Positions 26,568 to 35,806 of a stretch of DNA of 64,000 nucleotides are shown here, in pieces. The notes under the pieces are model-generated. The model searched no databases, was not told where the DNA came from, and saw only the letters and a program-made list of their open reading frames with translations. The stretch is from contig NZ_VUKA01000002.1 of assembly GCF_008386565.1 (NCBI RefSeq), positions 186,001 through 250,000 on the forward strand. Reading direction: 5' to 3'. Position numbers and translations under genes: made by a program. Numbering within the stretch: position 1 is the first letter of the stretch; each line of letters starts with the position of its first letter. The DNA comes from Teichococcus oryzae (GTDB lineage Bacteria > Pseudomonadota > Alphaproteobacteria > Acetobacterales > Acetobacteraceae).

Positions 26568-27919
26568 GCCGGCAGGTCTCCCAGCGCCTCCGCCCCGGCG
26601 AGGCGGTTGATCAGCGCGGCGAAGCCGGGGAAGGAGGTGTCGATGAAGCTGGCATCGTCCACCGCCACCGGCTGCGGGGTGACGAGGCCCAGCACCAGCG
26701 CGCTCATGGCGATGCGGTGGTCCATATGCGTCGCCACCGTGCCGCCGCCGGCCGGCGCCTCGCCCGTGCCATGCACCAGCATGTCGTCGCCTTCCACCGT
26801 GACGCTGGCGCCGTTCGCCTCCAGCAGGGCCACGGTGGCGGCGACGCGGTCGCTTTCCTTGACGCGCAATTCCCTGAGGTCGCGGAAGCGGCTGGTGCCC
26901 CGGGCACAGGCGGCGGCGACCGCCAGGATCGGGTATTCGTCCACCATGGAGGGCACGCGGGCGGCCGGCACGTCCACGGCCCGCAGCGCGCCGGAGCGGG
27001 CGGTGATGTCGCCCACCTTCTCGCCGCCCTCGACCCGCTCGTTTGACACGACGAGCTCGGCGCCCATCTCGCGCAGCGTGGTGAACAGGCCGGTGCGCAG
27101 CGGGTTCAGCCCGACGCCCTCCACCGTGACCGCCGAGCCCGGCACGATCAGCGCCGCCACCAGCGGAAAGGCGGCGGAGGACGGGTCGCCCGGCACCACC
27201 ACTGGCGCCGCCACCAGCTCCGGCTGGCCTTCCAGCTCGATCAGCCGCCCCTCGCCCTGCGACGTGACGCGCACGGTGGCGCCGAAATGGCGCAGCATGT
27301 TCTCGGTGTGGTCGCGGCTGGCCTGCGGCTCGGCGACGCGGGTGGTGCCGCGCGCGCACAGCCCCGCCAGCAGCACCGCCGACTTCACCTGCGCCGAGGC
27401 CATGGGCAGGGTGTAGTCGAGCGGCATCGGCTCGGCGGCGCCTTCCACCGCCAGCGGCAGCCGCCCGCCGGCCCGCCCGGTGAAGCGCGCGCCGGAGGCC
27501 GCCAGCGGCTCCATCACCCGCTTCATCGGGCGGGAGCGGAGAGAGGCGTCGCCAGTCAGCACGGCGAAGATCGGGTGGCCGGCCAGCAGGCCGCAGATCA
27601 GCCGCGCGGCGGTGCCGGAATTGCCCATGTCCAGCACGTCGGCCGGCTCGGTCAGGCCGCCGACGCCGCGCCCGGCGACGATCCAGTGCCCTTCCCCCAG
27701 CCGCTCCACCGTGGCGCCGAGGGCGCGCATGGCGGCGGCGGTGCGCAGCACGTCCTCGCCTTCCAGCAGGCCGGTGATCTCGGTGCGGCCAACGGCCAGG
27801 GCGCCGAACATCAGCGCGCGATGGCTGATCGACTTGTCGCCGGCGACGCGCAGGCGGCCGGACAGGCCCTGCGGCGGGCGGGAAGCGCGCAGCGGACGCG
27901 CGGAGGTGTGGTGGCCCAT
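26564..27919 (-). CDS. aroA: 3-phosphoshikimate 1-carboxyvinyltransferase (EPSP synthase)
   Basis: 451 residues; the sixth step of the shikimate pathway. GDKSISHR (residues 27-34) binds shikimate-3-phosphate and PEP. Further marks are [46 protein letters not shown] and [10 protein letters not shown]. The GNSGTAARL loop is of the alphaproteobacterial (class II-like) type rather than GNAGTAMRPL; whether this alters glyphosate response cannot be judged here. The ATG at 27919 is the only one that gives normal family length. It is divergent from the FYDLN gene, a conserved alphaproteobacterial arrangement. Confidence 0.95.
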   Translation of the reverse strand: MGHHTSARPLRASRPPQGLSGRLRVAGDKSISHRALMFGALAVGRTEITGLLEGEDVLRTAAAMRALGATVERLGEGHWIVAGRGVGGLTEPADVLDMGNSGTAARLICGLLAGHPIFAVLTGDASLRSRPMKRVMEPLAASGARFTGRAGGRLPLAVEGAAEPMPLDYTLPMASAQVKSAVLLAGLCARGTTRVAEPQASRDHTENMLRHFGATVRVTSQGEGRLIELEGQPELVAAPVVVPGDPSSAAFPLVAALIVPGSAVTVEGVGLNPLRTGLFTTLREMGAELVVSNERVEGGEKVGDITARSGALRAVDVPAARVPSMVDEYPILAVAAACARGTSRFRDLRELRVKESDRVAATVALLEANGASVTVEGDDMLVHGTGEAPAGGGTVATHMDHRIAMSALVLGLVTPQPVAVDDASFIDTSFPGFAALINRLAGAEALGDLPA

Positions 27920-28019
27920 GATGCGCAAGGGTTTGACATGGGGCCGGGGTGCGTGGCAATGCGCCGGTGCTTCTCGGCCGGCCCGTCCCTGGCCCGCCTT
28001 TCCCGGGATAATCACGCTG

Positions 28020-28346
28020 ATGGCCAAGCCCGAACTGGGTCTGAAACGCACCTGTGTCGCCTGCGGTGCGAAGTTCTACGACATGACGCGCCAGCCGGCC
28101 GCATGCCCGAAATGCGGCACCGAGCAACCGGCTGAGCAGCCCCGCGCCCGCCGCGCCGCCGCGCCGGTGGAGGAGAAGGTGAAGAAGCGGGTGCCTGTCG
28201 CCGCCGATCCCGACACGGATGACGATGTCGAGATCGAGGATGTGAGCGACGACGACGCCCTGGAGGATGCCGACGACCTCGAGGATGCCGAGGACGATCT
28301 GGACGCCGAGATCGAGGTCGAGACCGACCGCGAGGAAGAAAACTGA
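28020..28346 (+). CDS. FYDLN acid domain protein (TIGR02300 family)
   Basis: 108 residues. The N-terminal 40 residues form a small zinc ribbon: [15 protein letters not shown], and C-P-K-C-G. The remainder is extremely acidic ([21 protein letters not shown] and more), typical of this alphaproteobacterial family. The usual motif is KFYDLN; here it is KFYDMT. Function is unknown; position next to aroA is conserved in the class. There are 100 bases between the two divergent starts. Confidence 0.88.
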   Translation: MAKPELGLKRTCVACGAKFYDMTRQPAACPKCGTEQPAEQPRARRAAAPVEEKVKKRVPVAADPDTDDDVEIEDVSDDDALEDADDLEDAEDDLDAEIEVETDREEEN

Positions 28347-28351
28347 TCGGC

Positions 28352-28378
28352 GCCGCGCGGGCGCATTTCCCGCGCGGC
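28352..28378 (+). terminator. Hairpin after the FYDLN gene
   Basis: A perfect 10-bp stem, GCCGCGCGGG with its complement, around CGCATTT, 5 bases after the stop. No T-run follows. Confidence 0.5.
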
Positions 28379-28434
28379 AACCGGCTTCCGGCCCCTGGCG
28401 TTCTGGCTCCACGCATCAGGTGGAGCAGCGACGC

Positions 28435-28938
28435 ATGGCCGCCACGGCGAAAAAAGCCGACCCCAAGCTGTGGGACAAGGTGAAGCGCGCCGTCACCCAG
28501 GGTGACAAGGGTGGCAAGCCCGGCCAATGGTCGGCGCGCAAGGCGCAGATGGCCAGCGCCGAATACAAGAAGGAAGGCGGCGGCTACCAGGGCGGCAAGA
28601 GCGCCGACAACCACCTCCAACAATGGACGGAGGAGGATTGGGGCACCAGATCCGGCCAGGAAAGCGGCAAGACGGGCGAGCGATACCTGCCGAAAAAGGC
28701 GCGCGACAAGCTCTCGGACGAGGAATATGCCCGCTCCACCGCCAGGAAGCGGGCCGACAGCCGCAAGGGCAAGCAGTTCAGCGCCCAGCCGCCCGACGTG
28801 GCGCGCAAGGCCGCCAGCGCGCGGCGCGGCGGCGACACCAAGCAATCCCTGATGGCCGAGGCGCGTCGGCGCGGCATTCCCGGCCGTTCCCGCATGAACA
28901 AGTCGCAGCTTGCCCACGCGCTGGGCCGCGCCGCATGA
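28435..28938 (+). CDS. DUF5872-type basic protein with C-terminal Rho-N/SAP-like end
   Basis: 167 residues, very basic and hydrophilic. The first 90 residues match the DUF5872 pattern: KLWDKVKRAVTQGDKGGKPG, WSARKAQMASAEYKKEGGGY and TEEDWGT with RYLPKKARDKLSDEEYA. The C-terminal part (TKQSLMAEARRRGIPGRSRM, then NKSQLAHALG) resembles the short helical Rho N-terminal/SAP-like module that binds nucleic acids. A nucleic-acid-associated or stress role is inferred; nothing is established. It overlaps the DUF3140 gene by ATGA. Confidence 0.75.
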   Translation: MAATAKKADPKLWDKVKRAVTQGDKGGKPGQWSARKAQMASAEYKKEGGGYQGGKSADNHLQQWTEEDWGTRSGQESGKTGERYLPKKARDKLSDEEYARSTARKRADSRKGKQFSAQPPDVARKAASARRGGDTKQSLMAEARRRGIPGRSRMNKSQLAHALGRAA

Positions 28939-29312
28939 GCGGCGCCGGGAATGACCAGGGGGATAACCGGGCCGAAACGCTGGCCGAGTTCAAGAAGGTG
29001 GTGAACATGCCCCCCGCCATGCTGCGCGAATGGCTCGCCAGCGAGGACAGCCGCTCCGTTGGCATGACCGCTGAGGGGGAGAAGGTCACCGGCAGGGGCG
29101 ATGGCGAGGCGGTGGGCCACCGGATGGGCGAGCGCATCCTGGCGCTGAGAGCCAAGAAGAAGGTCGATCTCGACGCGGATGACTACGCCGCGATGCGCAA
29201 GGTCATCGGCTATGTCCACCGGCACATCAGGCAGCGCCCCGGCGGGGATGTCACGGATACGCGCTGGCGCAAATCGCTGATGAACTGGGGCCACGATCCG
29301 CTGCGGGACTGA
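28935..29312 (+). CDS. DUF3140 family protein
   Basis: 125 residues. Recognised by EFKKVVNMPPAMLREWLASE, DSRSVGMTAEGEKVTG, ESVGH-like AVGHRMGERIL, DDYAAMRKVIGYVHRHIRQR and DTRWRKSLMNWGHDPL. These small cytoplasmic proteins are common in actinobacteria and soil proteobacteria; their function is unknown. They often sit beside DUF2945 or Ku-type genes, but here the partner is a DUF5872 gene whose stop overlaps this ATG. Confidence 0.85.
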   Translation: MSGAGNDQGDNRAETLAEFKKVVNMPPAMLREWLASEDSRSVGMTAEGEKVTGRGDGEAVGHRMGERILALRAKKKVDLDADDYAAMRKVIGYVHRHIRQRPGGDVTDTRWRKSLMNWGHDPLRD

Positions 29313-29320
29313 GCCGCGGC

Positions 29321-29413
29321 TCAATAGCCCCAGGCATAGGCGGCGATCCGCACCAGGGCGCTGACCACCAGCAGCACCAGGATGATGCGGGACAGGGTCG
29401 GGATGGTTGGCAT
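29321..29413 (-). CDS. Possible 30-residue single-helix membrane protein
   Basis: A short frame below normal cut-offs encodes MPTIPTLSRIILVLLVVSAL followed by VRIAAYAWGY. It has a 15-residue hydrophobic core, an arginine on each side and an aromatic end, which is a plausible small inner-membrane protein. It is convergent with DUF3140 (stop codons 8 bases apart) and divergent from the methyltransferase. There is no clear ribosome site. Conservation was not tested, so this is tentative. Confidence 0.4.
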   Translation of the reverse strand: MPTIPTLSRIILVLLVVSALVRIAAYAWGY

Positions 29414-29468
29414 GGCCGGCAGATGGCCCCTGGCCCCGCCCCCTGGCAAGGGCGGGGCGCATCGCCTA

Positions 29469-30731
29469 ATGCGGAAGGCCATGGATGCCACCGATGCCCG
29501 CCTCGCCAGCCAGTACGAAGCCTATCCCTATCCGCAGCGCGACCCGCGCGATGAGGCGAAGCGGCTGATCGTCGGCAGCCCCAGCCACCTGCGCGAGATC
29601 GACCACTGGATCTTCGGCGCGCGCCGCCCCGCCTCGGCCCCCTTGCGTGCGCTGATGGCAGGAGGTGGCAGCGGCGACGGCACGATGATGCTGGCGCAGC
29701 AGATGGCCTGGGCCGGCCGCCCCGGCGAGGTGGTGTGGCTGGACCGTTCTGCCGCGGCGCGGCAGGTGGCAGAGGCGCGGGCGGCACAGCGTGGCCTGTC
29801 CAACATCCGCTTCGAATCGGGCTCGCTGCTGGACCTGCCCAAGCTTGGCCTCGGCCAGTTCGACTACATCGATTGCTGCGGCGTGCTGCACCACCTGCCG
29901 GACCCGGCGGCAGGCCTGGCCGCGCTGGCGGGCGCGCTGGCGCCGGGGGGCGGCATCGGGCTGATGGTGTATGCGCCGCATGGCCGCACCGGCGTCTACA
30001 TGCTGCAGGACGCGCTGCGCCTGCTGGCGCCCGATTCGGAAGCCCCGCCGGCCCGCGTCGAGATCGCGAGGCGGCTGTGGAAGCAGGCGCCCGAGACGGC
30101 CTGGCTGCGCCGCAACGCCTGGATCACCGACCATCTCGATGGCGGCGATGCGGGGCTGTACGACCTGCTGCTCAACCCGCGCGACGTGTCCTTCACCGTG
30201 CCGCAGCTGGCGGCATTGATCGAGGGGGCGGGACTGCGGCTGCGCTGCTTCGTGGAGCCGCTGCGCTACGACCCGGACCGCTACCTCAACGACCCGAAGC
30301 TGCGGGCCCGCACCGCCGGGCTGGACCCGCTGGCCCGCGCCGCCCTGGCGGAAGCGATCTGCGGCAATATGGGCATCCACATCGCCTATTGCACGCGCGA
30401 CCCGGCGCCGCTGCCCGACTGGTCCGACGACAACGCCATCCCCCTGCTGCGGGAACTGGATGGCGCCGCGCTGGGCAAGGGCATCCCGGCCGACGGGGTG
30501 CTGCGCGTCAGCTATGACGGGCTGCGCCTCGGCGTGCCGATGCCGCGCCTGGCTTCCGCCATCCTGCCCCTGGTGGACGGGACGCGCAGCATCGGCGCCA
30601 TTGGCGCGGTGCTGGCCGGGCGGGGCATCCGCGAGGACAGCTTCCGGCGCGACTTCGCCCTGCTGCGCGATGCGCTGGAGCCGCTGAACCGGCTGTTGCT
30701 GGCGGCGCCCGCGACGGCACGGGGCGGATGA
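29469..30731 (+). CDS. Class I SAM-dependent methyltransferase
   Basis: About 420 residues. The conserved opening is LASQYEAYPYPQRDP, a feature of a bacterial methyltransferase subfamily. Motif I is ALMAGGGSGDGTMMLAQQ (SAM-binding glycine loop), motif II contains EVVWLDRS, and motif IV is FDYIDCCGVLHHLPDP, with GGGIGLMVYAPHGRTGVY following. A C-terminal region of about 150 residues (LGVPMPRLASAILPLVDGTR and on) is a winged-helix-like tail seen in this subfamily. The substrate is unknown. Starts at 29469 and 29481 are close; GGAAGG lies between them. The stop overlaps the next gene. Confidence 0.8.
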   Translation: MRKAMDATDARLASQYEAYPYPQRDPRDEAKRLIVGSPSHLREIDHWIFGARRPASAPLRALMAGGGSGDGTMMLAQQMAWAGRPGEVVWLDRSAAARQVAEARAAQRGLSNIRFESGSLLDLPKLGLGQFDYIDCCGVLHHLPDPAAGLAALAGALAPGGGIGLMVYAPHGRTGVYMLQDALRLLAPDSEAPPARVEIARRLWKQAPETAWLRRNAWITDHLDGGDAGLYDLLLNPRDVSFTVPQLAALIEGAGLRLRCFVEPLRYDPDRYLNDPKLRARTAGLDPLARAALAEAICGNMGIHIAYCTRDPAPLPDWSDDNAIPLLRELDGAALGKGIPADGVLRVSYDGLRLGVPMPRLASAILPLVDGTRSIGAIGAVLAGRGIREDSFRRDFALLRDALEPLNRLLLAAPATARGG

Positions 30732-31234
30732 GCGGGGCCGCCGCCCGCCCCGTCATCATCATCTTCGGCGCCGCCGTGCGCGCCGATGGCGGCCCCAGCC
30801 TGACCATGCGCCGCCGCGTCATGGCCGCCGTGGCGTTCGGCGGCACGCTGCCAGGCCCCCTCTACATTCCGACCGGCGGCCAGGGCCGCCACGGCCCGCC
30901 CGAATCGGAGGTGATGCGCCGGCTGCTGCAGGATCTCGGCGTGCCGGGAGACGCCATCCGGGAGGAAGCCACCGCCCGGGACACGCTGGAATCCGCCCGG
31001 GCCTGCGCCGCCATGCTGCGCGGCCACCAGGGGCCGGTCTATGCCTGCAGCAGCGGCTACCACCTGCCGCGCTGCCGGATGCTTCTGCGCCTGTTCGGCC
31101 TGCCCGCCGGGGCTGTGCCGCCGCCGGAAGCGGCGCATGGGCTGATGGAACGCTGGTACTGGCGCCTGCGGGAAGGCGCCGCCCTGCCCTATGACGCCAT
31201 GCTGGCCGGGGCGGAACGGTTGTTCCGCCGCTGA
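30728..31234 (+). CDS. YdcF/ElyC family protein (DUF218)
   Basis: 168 residues with the DUF218 pattern: VIIIFGAAVRADGGPS, YIPTGGQGRHGPPESEVMRRLL, IREEATARDTLESARACAAM and YACSSGYHLPRCRMLLRLFG. E. coli relatives (ElyC, SanA, YdcF) act at the inner membrane in envelope polysaccharide metabolism. This copy lacks the N-terminal membrane helix and may be soluble. The ATG overlaps the methyltransferase stop (ATGA). Confidence 0.8.
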   Translation: MSGAAARPVIIIFGAAVRADGGPSLTMRRRVMAAVAFGGTLPGPLYIPTGGQGRHGPPESEVMRRLLQDLGVPGDAIREEATARDTLESARACAAMLRGHQGPVYACSSGYHLPRCRMLLRLFGLPAGAVPPPEAAHGLMERWYWRLREGAALPYDAMLAGAERLFRR

Positions 31235-31307
31235 TCGCCGCGATCTGGCCGGATCGGCGGGGCCATGCCAGTGTTTCGCCGCAAAGGGACAGTCCAGGAG
31301 ACGCCGC

Positions 31308-32285
31308 ATGAGCCACCCCATCGCCTGGGAAGGCCGGAACGAAACGCCGTGGGAGCCGAGCCAGCGCTATCCCGAGCCGCGCTTCCGCGCCTTCGACCCT
31401 TCCTTCCTGCGGTTCCGCGCCATGAACGGCACCGTGGAGAAGCTCGCCGGCGGCTGCCGCTGGGCGGAAGGCCCGGTGTGGTTCGGCGATCATCGCGCGC
31501 TGCTGTGGTCCGACATCCCGAATGACCGCATCCTGCGATGGGACGAGCGCAGCGGCGCCGTCACCGTGTTCCGCGAATCCGCCAACTACGCCAATGGCAA
31601 CACCCGCGACCGCCAGGGCCGCCTGGTCACCTGCGAGCACCTGACGCGCCGCGTCACCCGCACCGAATATGACGGCCGAATCACCGTGCTGGCCGACAAT
31701 TTCGAGGGCAAGCGGCTGAACTCCCCCAACGACGTGGTGGTGAAGTCGGATGGCTCGATCTGGTTCAGCGATCCGCCCTTCGGCATTTCCGGCCATGTCG
31801 AGGGGGACAAGGCGGAGCCGGAGCTGCCCCAGGCCGTCTGGCGCATCGACGGGCAGAGCGGCAGGCTGAGCATGGTCACGGATGAGCTGGCCGGGCCGAA
31901 CGGCCTCGCCTTCTCGCCGGACGAGAAGCTCCTTTACGTGGTGGAAAGCCGCGCCGAGCCGCGCCGCATCGTCGCCTATGACGTGGCGGAGGATGGCCGG
32001 GTTTCCAACCGCCGCACGGTCGTGCAGGGCGAGCCGGGGGAAACGCCGGATGGCTTCCGCGTCGACACCGAAGGCAATCTCTGGTGCGGCTGGGGCATGG
32101 GCAGCGCGGAGTTCGACGGCGTGCGGGTGTTCAACGCCGCCGGCGCGGCGCTCGGCCATATCGACCTGCCGGAACGCTGCGCCAATCTTTGCTTCGGCGG
32201 GCGCAACCGCAACCGGCTGTTCATGGCGGCCTCACGCTCCGTCTATTCCGTCATGCTGACGGTTCAGGGCGTGGCGGGCGGCTGA
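31308..32285 (+). CDS. SMP-30/gluconolactonase/LRE family beta-propeller
   Basis: 325 residues. A six-blade propeller lactonase: WAEGPVWFGDHRALLWSDIP carries the first metal glutamate, and RLNSPNDVVVKSDGSIWFSDP, GPNGLAFSPDEKLLYVVES and DGFRVDTEGNLWCGW give the other metal ligands (N, N and D) of the family. It would hydrolyse a sugar or other lactone; the substrate is uncertain. There is no signal peptide. CCAGGAG precedes the ATG. Its stop overlaps the next start (TGATG). Confidence 0.88.
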   Translation: MSHPIAWEGRNETPWEPSQRYPEPRFRAFDPSFLRFRAMNGTVEKLAGGCRWAEGPVWFGDHRALLWSDIPNDRILRWDERSGAVTVFRESANYANGNTRDRQGRLVTCEHLTRRVTRTEYDGRITVLADNFEGKRLNSPNDVVVKSDGSIWFSDPPFGISGHVEGDKAEPELPQAVWRIDGQSGRLSMVTDELAGPNGLAFSPDEKLLYVVESRAEPRRIVAYDVAEDGRVSNRRTVVQGEPGETPDGFRVDTEGNLWCGWGMGSAEFDGVRVFNAAGAALGHIDLPERCANLCFGGRNRNRLFMAASRSVYSVMLTVQGVAGG

Positions 32286-32506
32286 TGAGCGAAGGGGATG
32301 CGGCGCCAGGCAAGCTGGCGGTGCTGCGCTACGGCACGCCGGATTTCACGGTGCTGGAACCGGGGGACCATGTGATCTGCGCCGTCAGCTTCCGGCGCAT
32401 CCCGCTGGAGCGGCTGCTGTACTGGAGCGCGGACGCGCAGGAAGCCTATGCCGGGGCGGCCGAAGCCGCCGAGGCCGCGGCACGACGGCGGCCGAGGGGG
32501 CGGTGA
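32285..32506 (+). CDS. DUF2093 family protein
   Basis: 73 residues. LAVLRYGTPDFTVLEPGDHV, ICAVSFRRIPLERLLYWSAD and QEAYAGAAEA match the alphaproteobacterial DUF2093 pattern, a small possibly metal-binding protein of unknown role. The usual C-A-V-T-G-x-P-I core appears here as CAVSFRRIP. It overlaps the gluconolactonase stop by one base. Confidence 0.85.
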   Translation: MSEGDAAPGKLAVLRYGTPDFTVLEPGDHVICAVSFRRIPLERLLYWSADAQEAYAGAAEAAEAAARRRPRGR

Positions 32507-32515
32507 CACCGCCCC
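32497..32515. terminator. Palindrome spanning the DUF2093 stop codon
   Basis: GGGGCGGTG and CACCGCCCC flank a single A; the TGA stop of DUF2093 is at 32504-32506. It lies between convergent genes and is a likely shared terminator. Confidence 0.45.
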
Positions 32516-32539
32516 GGACTCTGGGGCGGCTCCCGGGGA

Positions 32540-32842
32540 TCAGCGCTTGCGCACGAATTCCGTGCGAAGCACCAGGCCCTTGATCCCCTCGTAGCGGCAA
32601 TCGATCTCCTGCTCGTTGTCGGTCAGGCGGATCGACCGGATGACGGTGCCCTGCTTCAGGGTCTGGTTCGCCCCCTTCACCTTCAGGTCCTTGATCAGGG
32701 TGACCGAGTCGCCATCCGCCAGGAGGTTGCCGGCGGCGTCGCGCACCTCGGGCGGCGCGGCCTCGGCGGCGGCGACATCCCGTGCCGGGCGCCATTCGCC
32801 GGTGGCCTCGTCATACACATAGGCATCGTCGTCGCCTGCCAT
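32540..32842 (-). CDS. PhnA/YjdM-like protein lacking the zinc ribbon
   Basis: 100 residues. The C-terminal KOW-like PhnA domain is intact: VRDAAGNLLADGDSVTLIKD, LKVKGANQTLKQGTVIRSIR and IDCRYEGIKGLVLRTEFVRK. The usual N-terminal CPxC zinc ribbon is replaced by a short acidic segment (DDDAYVYDEATGEWRPA). In spite of the historic name, YjdM-type proteins have no proven phosphonate role. It is monocistronic, leftward. Confidence 0.8.
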   Translation of the reverse strand: MAGDDDAYVYDEATGEWRPARDVAAAEAAPPEVRDAAGNLLADGDSVTLIKDLKVKGANQTLKQGTVIRSIRLTDNEQEIDCRYEGIKGLVLRTEFVRKR

Positions 32843-32899
32843 GGGTTCCTCCTGCGGCCGCTCCGGGTTCCCTCCCCTATCAGCGGGGCGGGCTTCCTC

Positions 32900-33511
32900 C
32901 TAGACCGGCCGCCGCGCCTTCAGCGCCGCCGCCAGCGTGCCGTCATCCATCACGTCCAGCGCGCCGCCCATCGGCACGCCCTGCGCCAGCCGCGTCACCG
33001 TGACGGAAGGCGCCAGCACGTGCAGCCGGTCGGTCAGGTAATGCGCGGTGGTGGCGCCATCCACCGTGGCGGGCAGCGCCAGGATCACCTCGCGGATCTC
33101 CCCCGCGCCGATCCGTTCGGTCAGTTCCCGGATGCGCAGGTCTTCCGGCGCCACCCCGGCCAGGGCCGACAGCACGCCCCCCAGCACATGGTACAGGCCG
33201 CGATGCACATGGGCGCGTTCCAGCGCCCAAAGGTCGGACACGCCTTCCACCACGCACACCACATCCTGCTCCCGCGAGGGATCGGTGCAGATGCGGCAGG
33301 GGTCCTGGGTATCGATATCGGCGCAGATGCTGCAGGGGCGGATCGCCTCCGCCGTGTCCTTCAGCGACTGGGCGAGCGGCAGCATCAGCCCGCCCGGGTC
33401 CTGCAACAGCTTCAGCGCGGCGCGGCGGGCGCTGCGGCGGCCCATGCCGGGCAGCCGGGCCAGCATGGCCACCAGCCGCTCGACCTGATCCGGCCCGCGA
33501 ACCCCCGACAC
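32900..33511 (-). CDS. recR: Recombination mediator protein RecR
   Basis: 203 residues from a GTG start; works with RecF and RecO to load RecA at gaps. An N-terminal helix-hairpin-helix (ARLPGMGRRSARRAALKLL, residues 18-36), a four-cysteine zinc finger (C60, C63, C72, C75) and a Toprim domain (VVCVVEGVSDLWALE, ending in PMGGALDVMDDGTLAAAL) are all present. The family is about 200 residues, so the GTG at 33511 is better than the ATG at 33568, which would overlap ybaB. It is the last gene of dnaX-ybaB-recR. Confidence 0.95.
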   Translation of the reverse strand: MSGVRGPDQVERLVAMLARLPGMGRRSARRAALKLLQDPGGLMLPLAQSLKDTAEAIRPCSICADIDTQDPCRICTDPSREQDVVCVVEGVSDLWALERAHVHRGLYHVLGGVLSALAGVAPEDLRIRELTERIGAGEIREVILALPATVDGATTAHYLTDRLHVLAPSVTVTRLAQGVPMGGALDVMDDGTLAAALKARRPV

Positions 33512-33524
33512 GAAGGGCGCCGCC

Positions 33525-33875
33525 TCAGAAAGGCAGCTTGAAGCCGCCGAGGCCGCCCAAGCCACCACCCAGGCCCGGGATGTTCAGCCCGGCTGTGGCC
33601 TTCTGCATCTCCTCCGCCATCATCGCCTCGACCTTCTGCTTGGCGTCGGCATGGGCGGCGACGATCAAGTCCTCCAGCACCTCGCGCTCCTCCGGGTCCA
33701 CCAGGGAGGGGTCGATGGACAGCTTCTTCATGTCGCCCTTGCCGGTGAGCGTCACCTTGACCATGCCGCCGCCGGAGGCGCCATCCACGGTCATGGCATC
33801 CAGCTTGGCCTGCATTTCCTGCATCTTGGCCTGCATCTGCTGGGCCTGCTTCATCATGGCGCCGAGGTTCTTCAT
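33525..33875 (-). CDS. ybaB: YbaB/EbfC nucleoid-associated DNA-binding protein
   Basis: 116 residues. The opening [20 protein letters not shown] is a long amphipathic helix; then [20 protein letters not shown] and [20 protein letters not shown] form the tweezer-like dimer fold. The C-terminus is glycine-rich ([12 protein letters not shown]). It overlaps the dnaX stop by ATGA, the usual conserved coupling. Confidence 0.95.
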   Translation of the reverse strand: MKNLGAMMKQAQQMQAKMQEMQAKLDAMTVDGASGGGMVKVTLTGKGDMKKLSIDPSLVDPEEREVLEDLIVAAHADAKQKVEAMMAEEMQKATAGLNIPGLGGGLGGLGGFKLPF

Positions 33876-35755
33876 GAGTCCTCCAGGGGTAGGTCGTCGA
33901 TGTCGGCGGGTTCGGCATCCGGCGGCGCGAAATCGGGGCCATCGGGCTCCGGCAGCGGCGGCAGGCCGTATTCGTCCAGGCTCTCGTCGCGCAGCGCCTC
34001 GATCTCGGTGCCCGGAAAGGCAAGGAGAACGGCCTGCACCAGCGGGTGGGTCTTGGCGACCTCCAGCTGCTGGCCGGCCAGCCGGCTGCGCTGCTCGGCC
34101 AGGGTCGGCTCGCCCGGCTGGTTGGACAGGGCAATGGTCCAGCGGGCGCCGGTCTGTTCCAGCAGCAGGGCGGAAAGCTGCGCCGCCAGGTCGCGCGGCG
34201 CCGCCTCGGTCTGGCGGATCTCGATGCGTCCGGGCGCGAAGGACACTAGGTGGACGCTGTGCAGCAGGTGGGCGTGCAGCATCGGCGCCCGGCCGGATGC
34301 CAGCGCCACCACCTCGCGGAAGGCGCGCGGCTGGGCCAGGGCAACAGGGGCCGGCTCGGCCGCCGGCAGGGCCATCGCGCGGCCATTGGCGGTGGCGCGG
34401 CCGCCGCCATCGGGCGCGCCGCCCGGAAGCGGCGCCTGCGGCGCGGCGCCGCCGGATTCGGTCAGGCGGCGCACCAGCTCGCCCGGCGTCGGCATCTCGG
34501 CCAGATGCGCCAGGCGGATCAGCACCATTTCCGCCGCCATGCGGCGGTCGGGCGCCTCGGCCACCTCGGAAATGCCCTTCAGCAGCACCTGCCAGGCGCG
34601 GCCCAGCACCGGCACCGTCAGCGCCGAGGCCATGGCGACGCCACGCACCCGCTCCGCCTCCGGCAGGGACGGATCGGCGCGCAGCGCGGGCACGGCGCGC
34701 AGGCGCGTCAGGGTGTGGGTCAGTTCCAGCAAATCGGCCAGGATGACGCCGGGGTCGGCGCCGCGCTCATGCCCGCGATCCATCGCCGCCAGCACCGCCG
34801 GCAGGTCGCCGCGGAAGGTGGCTTCCAGCAGGTCGAACAACAGGGAGCGGTCGGCAAGGCCCAGCATGTCGCGCACCAGCTCGCCCTCGACGCCCCCGGC
34901 GCTGCCGGCGGCCTGGGCGATCGCCTGGTCCAGCAGCGACAGGCCGTCCCGCACCGAGCCATCCGCCGCGCGGGCGATCATCGCCAGCGCGGCTTCCGAG
35001 GCCGTGACCCCTTCCGCTTCGGCGATGCGGGCGAAATGGGCGCGCAGCAGGTCCTGCGGCACCCGCTTCAGGTCGAAGCGCTGGCAGCGGGACAGGATGG
35101 TGGCCGGGACCTTGCGGATCTCGGTGGTGGCGAAGATGAACTTCACCTGGGGCGGCGGCTCCTCCAGCGTCTTCAGCAGCGCGTTGAACGCCGCCGTGGA
35201 CAGCATGTGGACCTCGTCCAGGATGTAGACCTTGAAGCGGGCGCGGGCGGGGCGGTAGCGCACCGCTTCCCGCAGCTCGCGGATGTTGTCCACGCCATTG
35301 TTGGAGGCGGCGTCCAGCTCCAGCACGTCCGGGTGGCGGTCGGCCAGGATGGCGGTGCATTCGGGGCAAACGCCGCAGGGATCGGCGGTCGGCCCTCCCT
35401 GCCCGTCCGGCCCGACGCAGTTCATGGCGCGGGCGATGATGCGGGCCGTGGTGGTCTTGCCGACGCCGCGCACCCCGGTGAGCATGAAGGCATGCGCCAC
35501 GCGGTTCCGCGCAAAGGCGTTGCGCAGGGTGCGGACCAGCGCGTCCTGCCCGATCAGGTCGTCAAAATTCTGCGGGCGATATTTGCGGGCCAGCACGCGA
35601 TAAGGGGTGGCGGCCGGCTCAGGCTGCGTGTGGGGCGGCACATCGGCCATTGAAGGCGTGGCGGCGGAGGCGGGCTCCGGCGCGTCGCCGAACAGGCCGG
35701 GACCCTCGGGAACCGGCGGCTGGTCGAGTTCTTCGGAAGGATGGTCGCTGGTCAT
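33872..35755 (-). CDS. dnaX: DNA polymerase III subunit gamma/tau
   Basis: 627 residues; the motor of the clamp loader. After a Pro/Glu-rich leader of about 45 residues come [15 protein letters not shown], Walker A GVRGVGKT (residues 94-101), a four-cysteine zinc module (C in MNCVG, then CGVCPEC), Walker [11 protein letters not shown], and sensor 1 [21 protein letters not shown]. The C-terminal half is the variable tau region ([24 protein letters not shown], and on). The ATG at 35755 lies 51 bases after the 4.5S RNA; the open frame continuing to 36862 is an antisense shadow of nudC. Confidence 0.95.
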   Translation of the reverse strand: MTSDHPSEELDQPPVPEGPGLFGDAPEPASAATPSMADVPPHTQPEPAATPYRVLARKYRPQNFDDLIGQDALVRTLRNAFARNRVAHAFMLTGVRGVGKTTTARIIARAMNCVGPDGQGGPTADPCGVCPECTAILADRHPDVLELDAASNNGVDNIRELREAVRYRPARARFKVYILDEVHMLSTAAFNALLKTLEEPPPQVKFIFATTEIRKVPATILSRCQRFDLKRVPQDLLRAHFARIAEAEGVTASEAALAMIARAADGSVRDGLSLLDQAIAQAAGSAGGVEGELVRDMLGLADRSLLFDLLEATFRGDLPAVLAAMDRGHERGADPGVILADLLELTHTLTRLRAVPALRADPSLPEAERVRGVAMASALTVPVLGRAWQVLLKGISEVAEAPDRRMAAEMVLIRLAHLAEMPTPGELVRRLTESGGAAPQAPLPGGAPDGGGRATANGRAMALPAAEPAPVALAQPRAFREVVALASGRAPMLHAHLLHSVHLVSFAPGRIEIRQTEAAPRDLAAQLSALLLEQTGARWTIALSNQPGEPTLAEQRSRLAGQQLEVAKTHPLVQAVLLAFPGTEIEALRDESLDEYGLPPLPEPDGPDFAPPDAEPADIDDLPLEDS

Positions 35756-35806
35756 GCGCGCGGCTGTGGTCCTGGCCGCGGCGGGCCGTTCAGGCTGCGG
35801 AAAGGT

